Source: Phanerodontia chrysosporium
Taxonomy: Eukaryota; Basidiomycota; Agaricomycetes; Polyporales; Phanerochaetaceae
NCBI GenBank assembly: GCA_001910725.1
Contig: MJGA01000006.1
Span: forward strand, 248,001-312,000
Reading direction: 5' to 3'
DNA length: 64,000 bases
The translations under genes and the position numbers were made by a program. The notes under the pieces are model-generated. The model was not told the origin of the DNA and ran no database searches. It saw nothing but the letters and a program-made list of their open reading frames with translations. Positions 45,727 through 57,046 of the stretch are shown one piece after another. The first letter of the stretch is position 1, and each line of letters begins with the position of its first letter.

Positions 45727-48076
45727 ATGGCTCATTCACCCTCGAGACTGGTACCGACTCATGAGTCTGACTGGTTCAAGTCACCACACTTCGATTGGAC
45801 GACCGAGCCCGGGCTGCAATGCTTGCGGCAAATCTTGGAACGCAAGCTACCATACGCACCGGGCCAGTGGCAGATTCAAGATACTGCCTGGTTGCTTGCT
45901 GGAGACGACGTGCTGTGTGTCTCTGCAACTGGAGATGGCAAGTCCGCACTCTTCTACATGTACTCCCTCGTGCGCGATGACACCATTACGGTCGTGCTCT
46001 CACCGACCAATGCTCTCGAATTGGACATGGTACGTGCGCCTATATATTGTCAGTGGTCCAACAGCAACTCACCATGTTTCGAAGGTGGAAAATCTCCGCA
46101 AGCTCGGGATCTCCGCATTGGCCATCAATGCAGACACCCTGGCGGCTGCCGCAGTCGATGGCAGAGACCTATGGGCTGAGGCAAGGTCCTGCAGGTCTCA
46201 GATTGTCTTCTTCTCCCCTGAGACCATCGGCACCCCCCGTTTCCGCGAGTTCATCGAAGACAGAGAGGTTCGCCGGCGTCTCGGCCTCTTCGCAGTGGAT
46301 GAGTGCCACCTGGTTGACGAATGGGGCGCTGACTTTCGCAAGGCCTACGGACGAATCAAGGACGTCCGCCCCTGGCTCCCTGCGCACACCGCATTCCTTG
46401 CCCTCACTGCCACACTCGAGCCCGGCCGCCAAACGACGTCTGTCAAGGAGGCGCTCGGCCTTCGGCATGGACGCCTTCACTTCGATAAGCGCGACTGCGA
46501 ACGGCACAATGTCGACATCGTCCTGCGCATCATACAATACACGTCTTCGACGCACGAGTTCCGCGATCTGGACTGGCTCATTCCCACCTCATTGGCGCGC
46601 CCATCGGAGGTCCCGAAGACGCTCCTCTACTGTGAATCAATTGAGCTCGGGCATCGCGTGGCGATGTACCTTCGATCCCTCCTCCCGCAGTCGTCGAAGC
46701 CCTGTAGAAACCGTGTCATCCGGCACATGCACTCCTTGATTTGCGCGGAATGCAAGAAGGAGGGTCTTGGATCTTTATACCAAGACGAGGAGGCACGCGA
46801 GACAGCTATACATGTCACGACAGACGTCTTAGGCGTTGGAATGAACATGCAGGACTATGACCGCATCATCTGTTTTACGACGCCATCCTCCCTCGCTGCT
46901 CTGATTCAGCGTATTGGACGTGCCGCGCGTGCTCGGGAGCGGCACGGAACGGGGATCGTCTACCTGAAGAAGTCAGACCTGTATGGCGCTGTCGACTTCT
47001 TGGAGCAAGTCAAGTGTGGCTCCCAGGCTTTGCAGGACAGTCGGCTCCTAACTGCGGGCCCCTCTGACCTTGTGCGGGCTCCTCCGATCGCGAGTCTGAA
47101 GCCTCTGCCTAAACAGAAGGCACCCGACGCAACAACGTCTGGTATGGCGGGGAGGTCTAAAGCGCCATCGAAGACGTGCCCGTCGCTTCGGCTCGTCATT
47201 GCCGCGCACGTACAAGGTGTCTGCATTTCCCGTCAGATCAATGCCATCTACGAGAACCCTGGAACAGGTGGTGATTGCGGCCGCTGTAGCTCATGTCGTG
47301 CGTCTCCCAACCCCGACCCACGCCCTATCACCGCACCTGCTCCCGCAGCGACCATGCCTGCATCCCAGCGAACAAGCTCGTCGAGCACTGTGCCCCGTTT
47401 CTTCCAGCTCAATGTGAAGGATGCGGAAGCGGTTGCGCAAGAGCTTGAGAAAGCAGCCATGCGCATACTCATCTCACACCCCCCATGCGCCGACGCCATC
47501 TGCATCGGACACTTAAGCTTCCTCCCGCGCAAGTTCATCGACCGTATCACGACAGACTTCATGTTGGTGACCTCGGAGGCGATCTTGCGGCAACGGATGG
47601 ACGGCTGGCGGTACGATTGGTCGGAGTATGGTGAAGACCTGTGGAGCAACGTCTGCACGATCTACGAGCAGACGCGCAAGATGCTCGAGTCCCGCCATGA
47701 AGCCGCCTTGGAGAAGCAGCGCGAGACGGCTGCACAGAAGCGTGCTGAGAAGGCTCAGGCCGCAGAGGCGGCGGAAGAGAAGGCAGTTCACGAGGAGCTT
47801 GAACGGGTCGGGCTCGGCAAGGTCAGACGAGTTATATTGAAGATCGCTGAGCCCCACATTGTCTCAGAAGCGGCTATCGAGTCGAGCTCAGCACGCAAAG
47901 AGAACATACCGACATCACCCATGTCTCCGAGACCGAAGGCTGATGCGAACGATCTCGACAGCATGCCGCGAGCTCCCTTGACCCCTCGCAAGAGGCGTAA
48001 CGAGGAACAAGCGGAAATGTCTCCGTCGAGACGTGTACGACGATCAGAATGCTATGGTATGAGTTCTTGCCACTGA
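45727..48076 (+). CDS. RecQ-like DExH-box helicase of the mobile element
   Basis: Two exons, 45727-46029 and 46085-48076, joined by a 55-nt intron (gtacgt to gaag), give about 764 residues. Superfamily 2 motifs: Q-like IQDTAWLL, Walker A SATGDGKSALF (about residues 67-76), VVLSPTNALELDM, DECH box LFAVDECHLVDEWG (about 173-176), FLALTATLEPG, motif V HVTTDVLGVGMNMQDYD (about 344-360) and motif VI QRIGRAAR (about 375-382). A CGRCSSC cluster near residue 530 may bind zinc. The C-terminal third is a predicted coiled coil (EKQRETAAQKRAEKAQAAEA) with a basic tail. No HRDC or WRN-type exonuclease is seen. In the element it would probably unwind DNA during transposition or replication of the element. 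The start at 45727 is chosen because Walker A lies downstream in the same frame. Confidence 0.85.
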
Positions 48077-48161
48077 GTCTCGACGTTCTTCTCATCATCG
48101 CTGTTTTGGCAGAATAGGATAGGGTAGCAGCACGAGTACAGCCAAAATATAACCTCATGCA

Positions 48162-51042
48162 TTAATCTTCACCGCCTGAAAGCTCTGCAACGTCGTCAGG
48201 GGTCACTAGAACTCCGTCTGCCCAAATACATGGTAATATTTCATGATCTCCTGTCCCCTCCCTGTCCTCCGTATTGTCTTGCCTGTTTTCAGCGTCTGCG
48301 CCACTTCCCATCTCAAAATCTGCGTCCTCTTCATCAAATCCTGTGCGCTGAATGAAGTCCTGGATCCGTGGCGTGCTGGTAAACATCACATCACCCTTGG
48401 TAAAGTCGTCCTGTGCATGCTTATCTGACTGCCGCCCCGGCACATAGCGATGCAGATTATGTTCACGCATTGCACGTGCAATGGCACTGAGCGCGATGAC
48501 CTTCTTTCTCCGCCGATGAGCCCCTGACTTTTTGCATAATCCGGTCGAGTCCCGCATCCACTCCTTCACTTGAAGGAAGTGCCGGATATTGTATGCAATG
48601 ACGTTCTGAAAGTATGTTGATCCAAACTCCTTCTTCTTCTGGTCTGACCTCGTCTTCAGTTCCTTGATATTATGTTCCATCATGAGGTCCATTGGGAACC
48701 AGCAACCCTCGAACCCAGAAGGGTTGCAGAGCCAATTATTCATGATCGCTACCTTGAGACTGTCCCAGTACTCGAACTCGAAGTTGCATGCTAACTCTAG
48801 CAACTCGTTGGTGTACTTGGACTTTCCCGAGCCGCAAAATGTGAAGGTCCAGATCTACAACGATGTCAGTTCTTTCATATTGAGCATAACACACCCAACA
48901 TACCGCCATAATATTCATTGCACGTCCTATGTCACCGTCACTGACAGCGCTTTGGAACTCGTAATGAAGCATGCTATCTCGCATGCGGAGAATAGTATTT
49001 GCAAGGATATGGTCAGCGGCGGGTGCAGAGTATTTGGATGCCGCGGCTGCTGTGGACTCAGTCTTTGCGAGAGGAAAGAATCCAGTGTTGTCTCCTAGAT
49101 GCTGTGCACGTAGGTACCCTTGTTGCGATAGATACTTTGTTACAATGCTTTCTGCAGTGTTGATCAGCTCGTCTTCGGTTCCTGCCATGGGATGAGACGC
49201 AAAATATTCATCCAGATCGTCAGCGTCCAGAACCGCCCTAATGATAGTGCATCCAGTGAGCAACCGTGATGATAATCAAATAGTAATTGCTCTACTCACC
49301 GCCAGGAGTCCAGGATGTCCGCGCGAAGTGTGTCCACGACTAGAGCTTGTGCGGGATAGAAGTCTGGACGTTTGACATTCTTGACCTTCCGACCAAGCAA
49401 CTCATTCATAAACGCGAACGTCGAGGGGTCTGTATTGTGTCCGGGACCCCAGTGAGTGTTGAGCACACGTTCCAAGTCCGCCCAACCCATGTGCCAGAGC
49501 TGTATCAACGGAAGAACCCAGGCAAGACGTCTGTAGCGGTGCGGACACTCCGCCAGAAACCGCTTCAACGTTCTAATCTTCTCGACTGTTGCTTGGTCAC
49601 CACCGATGATTGTCAAGAACCTCGATGCCTCCTCCTCTGACATTCCCAGCTGGCGTAGCATCAAGTCGTCAATGACCTTCTGGTTTCCACCGCTGGTCCC
49701 TTCATCATGATTGGAGGTAGCCAATGGAATTACAACTGACTTGCGGCCAGGGGACATGCGGTGCATAGCGAGTGTGGTGCGCAACCGCTCCGTAAGCGAG
49801 GCCTTGATCGGAGCGAGACTCTCAACTTCTTGAAGAAGAAAGCTAACGACATGGACGGCCATAGTTTGGTAGAGCTCCGTCCACTTGATCCGACGATGTA
49901 GCACGTCTACCGTGAGCTTTGCGCGACCGTTCGTAGCACGTACATTTTCTAAGCGTTCAGCATCAAACGATGTATTGAAATCGCAGTCCTGGAGCTGTAC
50001 AAGCATAGCAGCAGTCCCACTATCCATACAGTCCTTCTGACCAAGCTCGGGGTCCCATTGGCGAAGCATCCGGTTGAGGTTGTCATAGATGAGGAGGAAG
50101 GCATGTTGGAGGGCGAGGTGACGAAGGGAGAGCTGCGTCGATGTGGACAGATCGCGAAGCAGGTCCAGGGTGGTCGAATACGCGACGCTGAGGCCCATAC
50201 GCCCGAGAATGGCGTATATTTCGTGTGACGCGCCGTTTCCGAACAGCCAGACACCGACAAGCTTCTGAAAGCCTGTGAACTGCTGATTCCTGGCGTTCAA
50301 CAGCATGAGCAGTGTCGTGAATATGATCTGGTGAAGATATTAGCGTTCAACCCAACGCACCCGAGCAGAGACATACCACATTGGGATCACGACGGTTATG
50401 TCCCGTCCCGGCGGCCGTAGGTTGTGGTGCCTTCTGTAGTGCATGTTGGGCGGACTGTCCGAGACGGTCGCGTTTCGGGATACCCACGGACGAGAGGATA
50501 GCGCAGAGCGTCGGAGCCTTGGCTTGCGCTGAGCCCATAACTGACGCTAGCGAGAAGTCCTTGAGGCCGTCCCAGGTGATGTTGTCAGAAAGACGAAGCC
50601 CACCGTGCACAGATGCAAGTAGGGAGGCTTCCTCCTCGATCATCTCGCATACTAACTCGAGAGCCCATTGACGGAGCCTCCATCGTGCCATGCGACGCTC
50701 GTCCGGACGCCTCTTGGGCTCGCCTCTGACCGGCTTGGGATGCGAATCCTTGCTCCGGTACATGAGATCGACGACCTGGTCTGCATGAGTCTTGGTGAGT
50801 CCTCCGAGGAACTTCGAGACCATCTGGCTGTGGGTTGAGGTCCTCGGTTTGTCACCGACCTTCGCCTGAGGTATGGTGAAGGCCTCTACCAAAAACTCGC
50901 CGAAGGATATCTTGAGCTTTGCAATCTCCTGGAAGACGGAGTCGAGTCTTCCGGGTGTGGCTGCGCTTGCGCTTGCGCTAGCCCCAGAGCGCACGCCGGA
51001 GTCCCAGACAAACGAGTGTGGCTTATCGAGACGTCCTTGCAT
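48162..51042 (-). CDS. DUF6589 protein, candidate DDE-type transposase
   Basis: Four exons with clean GT-AG borders give about 906 residues from the ATG at 51042 (MQGRLDKPHSFVWDSGVR). Exon 1 ends DPNV; exon 2 starts IIFTTLLMLLNARNQQF; exon 3 starts AVLDADDLDEYFASHP; exon 4 starts IWTFTFCGSGKSKYTNEL. DUF6589 landmarks are FLLIYDNLNRM, TIIGGDQATVEKIR, RRLAWVLPLIQLWHM, NNWLCNPSGFEGCWFPMDL, MMEHNIKELK and YFQNVIAYNIRHFL. Asp about 304 (YDN), Asp about 466 (GDQ) and Glu about 736 (MMEHN) are spaced like the acidic triad of RNase H-fold transposases; this is inference. A basic patch GAHRRRKK and an acidic C-terminus follow. No BED or other zinc finger is obvious. Its convergent position with the helicase and location inside the inverted repeats make it the likely transposase. 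Confidence 0.8.
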
Positions 51043-51175
51043 TAGAACGAGGATGTGGAATACGATGATACAAGCAGACGAGTCGACGCGACGCGGCTCA
51101 GCGGTGAAGCCACGTGGGATTTCCCGTTTAGGACCACAGGGGCTGACCTCTTCCAGGAATTACTTCCTAATCGGG

Positions 51176-51211
51176 GACCAGTCGATAAGCAGGGCGCGTC
51201 AGAAAGCAGAC
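51176..51211 (-). repeat. Right terminal inverted repeat of the element
   Basis: GACCAGTCGATAAG, 12 bases, GAAAGCAGAC: the reverse complement of the left repeat at 45486-45521 with identical spacing. Flanking 51212-51271 is not recognisably F-box sequence. Confidence 0.65.
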
Positions 51212-51271
51212 TAGCATCTCACCGATCTCACGTTACTTGCTGCGCCTCAAACATGGGCTGGGGAAGCGCAT

Positions 51272-51952
51272 GCATGTTTACCTTCCCTCCGCCGCCTCCA
51301 TATCCTGTCCGCCCATACTTCGCCTCAGTTCTGGCTCTCACTCGCTGACTCCGCTCCCCACCTCACACATCTCAAACTCACCAATGTGTCACAAGACTCG
51401 CACCTTGGTGGATCCCTCCGCGTGCTGCTAGACGTCAAGTCGTCAGGCTCGTCTGACGACCCCATCCCGCCGAGGCGGGATGAGCAGGCGCTCGCCGCCG
51501 CCTCGCGGCTGTCTGCGCTGGAATTCGTCTACGTGCACCCAGCGACATACCGCAGCTCTGGCAGGCGCGGGACGGGGTCCCTCATCCACTCACACATGAT
51601 GTATGAGCTCATCAGCATCGCCGAAGCTGCGGAACACGGCGATTGCGTGGGGCATTTCGTGTTCACGCCTCACCTGACATACTACACCGTTGACAACGCG
51701 CACAAGGACTGGCTGGACACGGCAGAGGGGAGCAGTCGTTCGTGGCCTGAAGCCGTGGGGAGCCCTAAGAATGCCCGGCCAGCGTCCCTTCGACGCCAAT
51801 GGGCGAAGGAGGGGCCCAGTGCTCCATGCACCCGCACTGCAACAGCAAATAAATCGAGTCGTGAGTCTATCTCTGCTCACTCGCTCGATGTGCCGTTGAC
51901 TGATGACCATTCCAGGGGAGGTTCCGTGGGCGTCGCTACCATTTGGAGTTAG
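51272..51952 (+). pseudogene. F-box-like gene 2, 3' half (beyond the element)
   Basis: Resumes at LPSLRRLHILSAHTSPQF and continues LADSAPHLTHLKLTNVSQDS, LRVLLDVK, then VDNAHKDWLDTAEGS, parallel to the second half of the gene at 43040 (NVAPHITHLRLSNVSQ, EDAHKDWLDLVEG). The frame shifts once between the first and second parts. It has no start of its own, so it would be silent unless fused to an element transcript. It ends at about 51952. Confidence 0.78.
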
Positions 51953-52295
51953 GGATATGCTAGGCTCGTCCCGACCGCTGGTCCTCGATAGGGATACAAA
52001 ACGGCCGTGATCCCTCCGGAGCACAGCGACCTCACAGGCTTGCGAGTCTAGGGATAAGCGAGAGACGGCACCGTCCACCATGTATGATATTATGTGCGAA
52101 GTCGGACGTTGGACACTGTAGTACAGCAACATATATCGTATATTACAATACGAAATACTTATCGTAATACATCCAAAGACCCGACGCTACAATACAACAT
52201 TATGATCATAAAGGACAGAATAACCTAATGCCATTCGGTGGGACTGTGAGGTGGACAATTAGCCCTGAAGCTCAGACGGAAGATGGAAGGCAAGC
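51953..52295. other. Intergenic, AT-rich
   Basis: An A/T-rich stretch (about 52120-52220, several ATAC/GTAT repeats) at the 3' side of the transporter gene. Nothing recognised. Confidence 0.4.
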
Positions 52296-55106
52296 TTACC
52301 CGAAGGTCTGGTTTTCGGGGACGGTCCACAGCGGCAGCTTGTTGCCATCGGCGGTGTTGAACGCAACGGTGTTGCCCCACCAGGCCTGGATCGTGTTCAG
52401 GCCGATGTTACCCTTGTCGGGGTACTGCAGCGTGAAGAAGATGATGATCGTCGACACAGCGACGCCAGAGTCGAGCGCAGCGGACAGCACATCTACGGGC
52501 AGCGCAGTCAGCAACACGATCGGGACGACGCATCGGCGAGCACAACTTACAGTTGTACTTCGTCCACCACGAGAAGTGGCGGCGGCGGATGACATAGTTG
52601 AAGATGAAGCCGACGATGGCCCAGCTGACGTAGTTGAGCGGCGTGGCGGGCGGGATGAGGCCGGTGCCGCTGAAGATGACGGGCCAGTTGAGGTACTTCA
52701 GGAGCACGTTGTGGAACCTCTTCTGAAGCAGCCACTGCAATGCGACGCGCGTCAGCAAACCCGAGTCCTGGGAAACGCGGATGGATACGTACAGTGCACA
52801 GGGGCGTCGCGAAGCCGACAATGAAGAAGAAGAGCAGCGGATAGTACAGCTGGCCTTCGAGAACTGGCGCTGCGGGCCGATGAGGCCCCAGATGATGGAC
52901 GCAGTGCCGAAGACCTGTGTCGAGGGGCACGTGAAGCCATTGTCCTGGTCGGGCGAGCACATGTCCGAGATATTCGTGAACATCCACGCCTGCACGCCGA
53001 GCTGGACGGTGCCGGCGACGACGGTCGCGATGAGCTGCGACCAGAACATGGGGCGCGGGGCACCTTCATGTAGTGGCCGAGCTTGAAGTCGGACGTGAAC
53101 TGCAGCGCCTGCGCCATGGTGATGTAGCCCCAGGTCTTGAACATCATCATCGCGATGGGCTTGCCCGGGAGAGCGTAGCCGATGATGAGCTCGGTGATGA
53201 CGTTCAGGCCGACTTGCTGGTTCGTAATGGCTTGGATCATGCCAATGGGGATGACATACACGAACGCGATGATCTATGTTGCGGTTAGCATTTTGGCAAC
53301 CTTGGATTCTAGCAGTGCTGCGTACCAGAGCGAGAATCAGGGCCCACACAGGCATGTCCGTTGGCCACAGCTCAATGCAGAGGATACCGAAGACGAACAT
53401 GGAGACTGCAACACGGTCAGCTTAGAAATCCATCTAGACGAGACAGAATCCTTACCGAAGATGCAGCCATACCACCATTCGGGCACCTGCGCGTACTTCG
53501 ACATCAAGCGGGCGTGGATATCAGGCTGCTCGGCGATCGAGCGGCGAGCCTGCGTCCAGATCTGCTTGCGGTAGTACAGGAACGTGTGGGTGAGGGTCGC
53601 GGTGATGGAGGCGAACGACAGGCCATAACTGATCGCGAAGGTCGTAGGCAGGAACAGCGGCGAGTACGCCTCGTACTTCTCCTGAGAGAACTGCGTGCCG
53701 TTGACGACGATGCGGCTGACGTTGTAGAGCGCGCCCGTGTTGTCGAAGGAGTGCGTCGACGAGATGGGCAGGTACTTGGCGTACCAGGTGTTCGTGAAGT
53801 AGATCGCCGGGGTGATGATCCCTGCGTCATGGCGTCAGCAAATGACGATTTCGCGCCAGATTGTGTGGAACTCACAGAAGAACAAGGCCATGCCGAACGC
53901 AATGTTGGCCTCAGCCCACCATGGCGTCGCGAGAGGAGAGCCGACGTATGCAATCTGCGCCCAGTCGAAGGAGACGACGGACATGGCGAGGCCGGAGACG
54001 GTGCCGAACAGCTGGTTGACGGGGATGTTGTTCGGGGCGATCCAGCAGATCCAGTTGAAGTACGACAACGCCTGGAAGAGGTAGCCCGGAATAAAGTACC
54101 AGCAGAACGAGCCCAGGAAGCAGTAGAAGAAGAACCGCTCTCGGGAGATACCGCCGCGGGTACCGACACCAGCGTAGTACTGCGAGTGCAGCGTGTTGAA
54201 CAGCGCGCAGGTGACAAGGTTGGCCGGCCAGATCATGGAGGGCGGGTTCACCAGGAAGCGACGCGCAATGCCGCCGATCGAGAAGCCAATCTACTAGGCG
54301 GTTAGCGTGCGGGAGAGGCATAGGGGAGAGAGATAGCGTACCAGCTGGGTGGACATGACCAGCAGCCACTGGTACGAGAAGTTGTACTGCTGATTGTAGT
54401 ACACCCTCTGCACCGCAATGATATCCGTCTGCGACACAAAAAAGCGGTTAGACATTCGCCACACACTGCTGGCATTTTGCTACGTACCGCATACGCAGAC
54501 TGGTAGCCTACGCTGGCCATGATTGTGATCAGCACATGCTCCTTAACCGTAAATGGGCCGGGGTTGAGCGAGACGCCGAGGACTTTGACCCTGGGGACGA
54601 CGCGCGCCCATAGACGGACGATAGGGAAGGTGATCAGCTGGGCTACCACCTGTGCATCGTCCATCAGAACACGTCGCGGCGAGGTTCAACGAGGGATACT
54701 TACACCAGTGATTGTGACCGAGGGGAAACGGAAGAAGAAGAACTGGTTGAGACCGGGAATGATGATGGCCCAGACGATACCGATGAACCACGCCCTGAAG
54801 GTGCCGCAGGCCATGTCGGGGTCGTCCGTGTTCGCGACGGCGGAGCGAACCTCGGGGTATGGAGAGTCATCCTCTGCAAAGAGCGAGTCAGCGTCGATCG
54901 CAAAGCGGCGCGGCGGGGAGACCTACCAAGCAGCTCGACGTTCGGGTCCAAGTTGGGGTCCTCGAACTCGGCGATGGGCACCTGCTGCAGGTGGACCTCT
55001 TGCTCTGCATGTGTGAGCCTTGAGGGACAGGGAGGGAGGAGGGGGAGAACGTACTCTGCTTCTCGGCGTCAGTGTCATACTTCTCGATGGAAGGCGTCGA
55101 CGACAT
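52296..55106 (-). CDS. Oligopeptide transporter (OPT family)
   Basis: Proton-coupled importer of tetra/pentapeptides or glutathione-like peptides at the plasma membrane. ATG at 55106 ([17 protein letters not shown]); a cytosolic acidic head, then the OPT signature [19 protein letters not shown]. Around 14 hydrophobic helices follow over about ten exons, for example [68 protein letters not shown]. It ends [11 protein letters not shown] at 52296. A single-base loss in the G run 53057-53060 falls inside the KVPPR-type motif (KIPPR in the family) and breaks the frame; the residues around it are conserved, so it is probably a sequence error. A TATA-like TCATATAAA on minus lies at about 55185-55193. 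Confidence 0.92.
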
Positions 55107-57046
55107 GGCGGGAAAGCGGTGGGGCCGTGCGGCCTAGCAAGGTGGACAATACGCTCGTGTGCAAGCTCGGGCGGTGGAGAGGCATTTATATGAGGCAGGT
55201 GGGCGGGGGAATGACCCAAGACATGCGATACACAAATGCGGTGAGTGGACGCATGCGGCTCCTGGGAGCCCCGATGGATGCACCACGCGGGCAAAGGCCT
55301 TGGGTTCCTGATAGGCGACTGGTTCACCCGCCGAAGCTGTCATCCTTCTCGCCTCGGGTGAGAGATGGCAGCGGAGAATAGCTCCCGGACGGGGAGCTGC
55401 GGGGAACGTCAAGGAACGGCCACCGTCCGTGAAACACTCCCTGGAGGAGCACGACCATAATTAACAAGTGGATTAGCGATAAACAAACGGACTCTGGTGC
55501 AGGCGGGGCGTCTCGCATGACGTGTGGTGGGAACGTCGCTATCAGGAATGCAAGCCGCAGCCCAAAAGGCTGGGGAGGAAGATGTATCATCGTTATGGCA
55601 CTCGGCTAGAAGGCTTAGATGGATTAGACTGGCATCGCGCATGTGGGAGGCCACGAAAGGACGCACTGTTGCCCGCGCTAGCACCGCGGGGAATTTGACT
55701 AGAACTCATGCGGTGCCCTGGAGCAGTGGGCCGCTGTGGCGCCTGCATCCGCTGCCCACAAGGTCCCGAGTGTTTGGACAGCGGGGCGATCGAAACACAG
55801 GTGTGCTCCTCGGTGTCGTGTGATAGCTCACACAGCATGAAACAGATGAGCGCGGGCGAGCACACAAGGCACCGTCGGCCACCGTGTGCTTTTCCTTGGC
55901 TTGCCCCTGCTTGTTCCGAGGTTTATCAATCCTCACCAACGCACCTGATTCGTCCCCGCTATCGAGTCACGCCGCCGATATTCGTCGAGCGCCCTGACAC
56001 TGCAGGGGGCAGCAGAGACACAACCGACTTCGACCAACTTCGACCAGCTTCAGGACGACCTCTAATTATTGCACAGGTTTCAGCTGCTGCGTCAGAGACA
56101 GCCGTTTGCTCGATTGTTCTCGCGCAGCACACTCCAAGTCTGCTCGCGAACTGGGACACCTCGACGGCACTACCGAGAAGCTCCTGCGACCACCGGTGAC
56201 CTACTCTGAACACAAAGAAGCTTCCACTCTGCAGGCCAGGGCCCCGGTGGAGCAGTCTGTCCAGAGGTACCCGGGCTCAAAGGCTATCAAAGACACCAAC
56301 TGGTGGGATTCTCACTTCCCCAGGCAGCCACGATAACGTCCTCTGCTCGAAAGGCTATCGCCCAGCGATAGGAACTGGCGGCCAGAGACCCGGTCAGTCC
56401 TCCCTTTCAGCTCCCGATACCCAGCAGGGGCCTGTACTCACGATTGTCCTGCGGCTGTCAAAACGGATGTAGATAGACATACGGCCGCCGTCAGTGATGA
56501 TACTGGCAGAATAATCATACCGCCCTTCCCGTGACCCCAAAGCACCCAGCCCCTACACTTGAGAAGCCTGAAAAGATCACTAGAGGGCTGTCGCATCTTA
56601 CATCCTCGATTGTCCGAGTGGGTCCTTCGGTGCTACCATCAGCACCAGTCTGAAGCGCCTCCTGTGATTGTAGATCCGGGATAATTCCCGAGAATGTTGA
56701 CTTCATATACGGTTCATGAAAGAGTACACTCGCCGTCTGAAAGACAACACCTGTGTAAAAGCATGGGCTCACCGGCTGCCTCCCAGAGCGACGACGCCAC
56801 GGAGCTGGCGCTTCTCTTGCCGATCAATCAACGAGGGTTAGGGTTTCCTGCTTGTGAGGGATGAGAAGGTGGTCTTCGCCCACACCCACTACAGACCCAA
56901 CGACGACCTTACTCACGGCTGTGACTACATTCCGGACTATACTACTTGCGGTCTACTTGTATCTAAGTCGCGCTTCAACCCTGTCTGAGCTGCTTCGCTT
57001 TGCTGGCCAGCCTTTTCCCGATTACGAGACCTAGCACAGCGCGTGC
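55107..57046. other. 1.9-kb intergenic region
   Basis: Between the divergent OPT and YEATS genes. Short frames on both strands lack recognisable motifs and splice logic. Contains the TATA-like box of the OPT gene near 55185-55193. No RNA gene or repeat seen. Confidence 0.45.

Larger units (their letters stand above)
45486..51211. mobile_element. Two-gene DNA transposon candidate (RecQ-like helicase + DUF6589)
   Basis: About 5.7 kb bounded by 36-bp imperfect inverted repeats. It holds a plus-strand helicase gene and a minus-strand DUF6589 gene whose stops are only about 85 bp apart. It interrupts an F-box-like gene: codons for the front half stop at about 45430 and those for the back half resume at about 51272, while the intact paralog at 43040 shows no gap there. 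Both element genes read without frame breaks. About 40-60 bp on each side lies between the repeats and recognisable F-box sequence, and I found no clear target-site duplication. Helicase-bearing Academ (AcademH) transposons have been described from fungi and animals; whether this belongs there is untested. Confidence 0.7.

Noticed and set aside
45486..51211. Subtelomeric telomere-linked RecQ helicase block
   Set aside because: No telomeric repeats nearby and housekeeping genes (FEN1, NOP12, OPT transporter) flank it; inverted repeats and a disrupted gene fit a transposon better.
45486..51211. Helitron
   Set aside because: No HUH replication-initiator motif and the helicase is RecQ-like rather than Pif1-like; the ends are inverted repeats.
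45486..51211. Starship-type element
   Set aside because: No tyrosine recombinase captain gene, far smaller than those elements, and they are known from ascomycetes.
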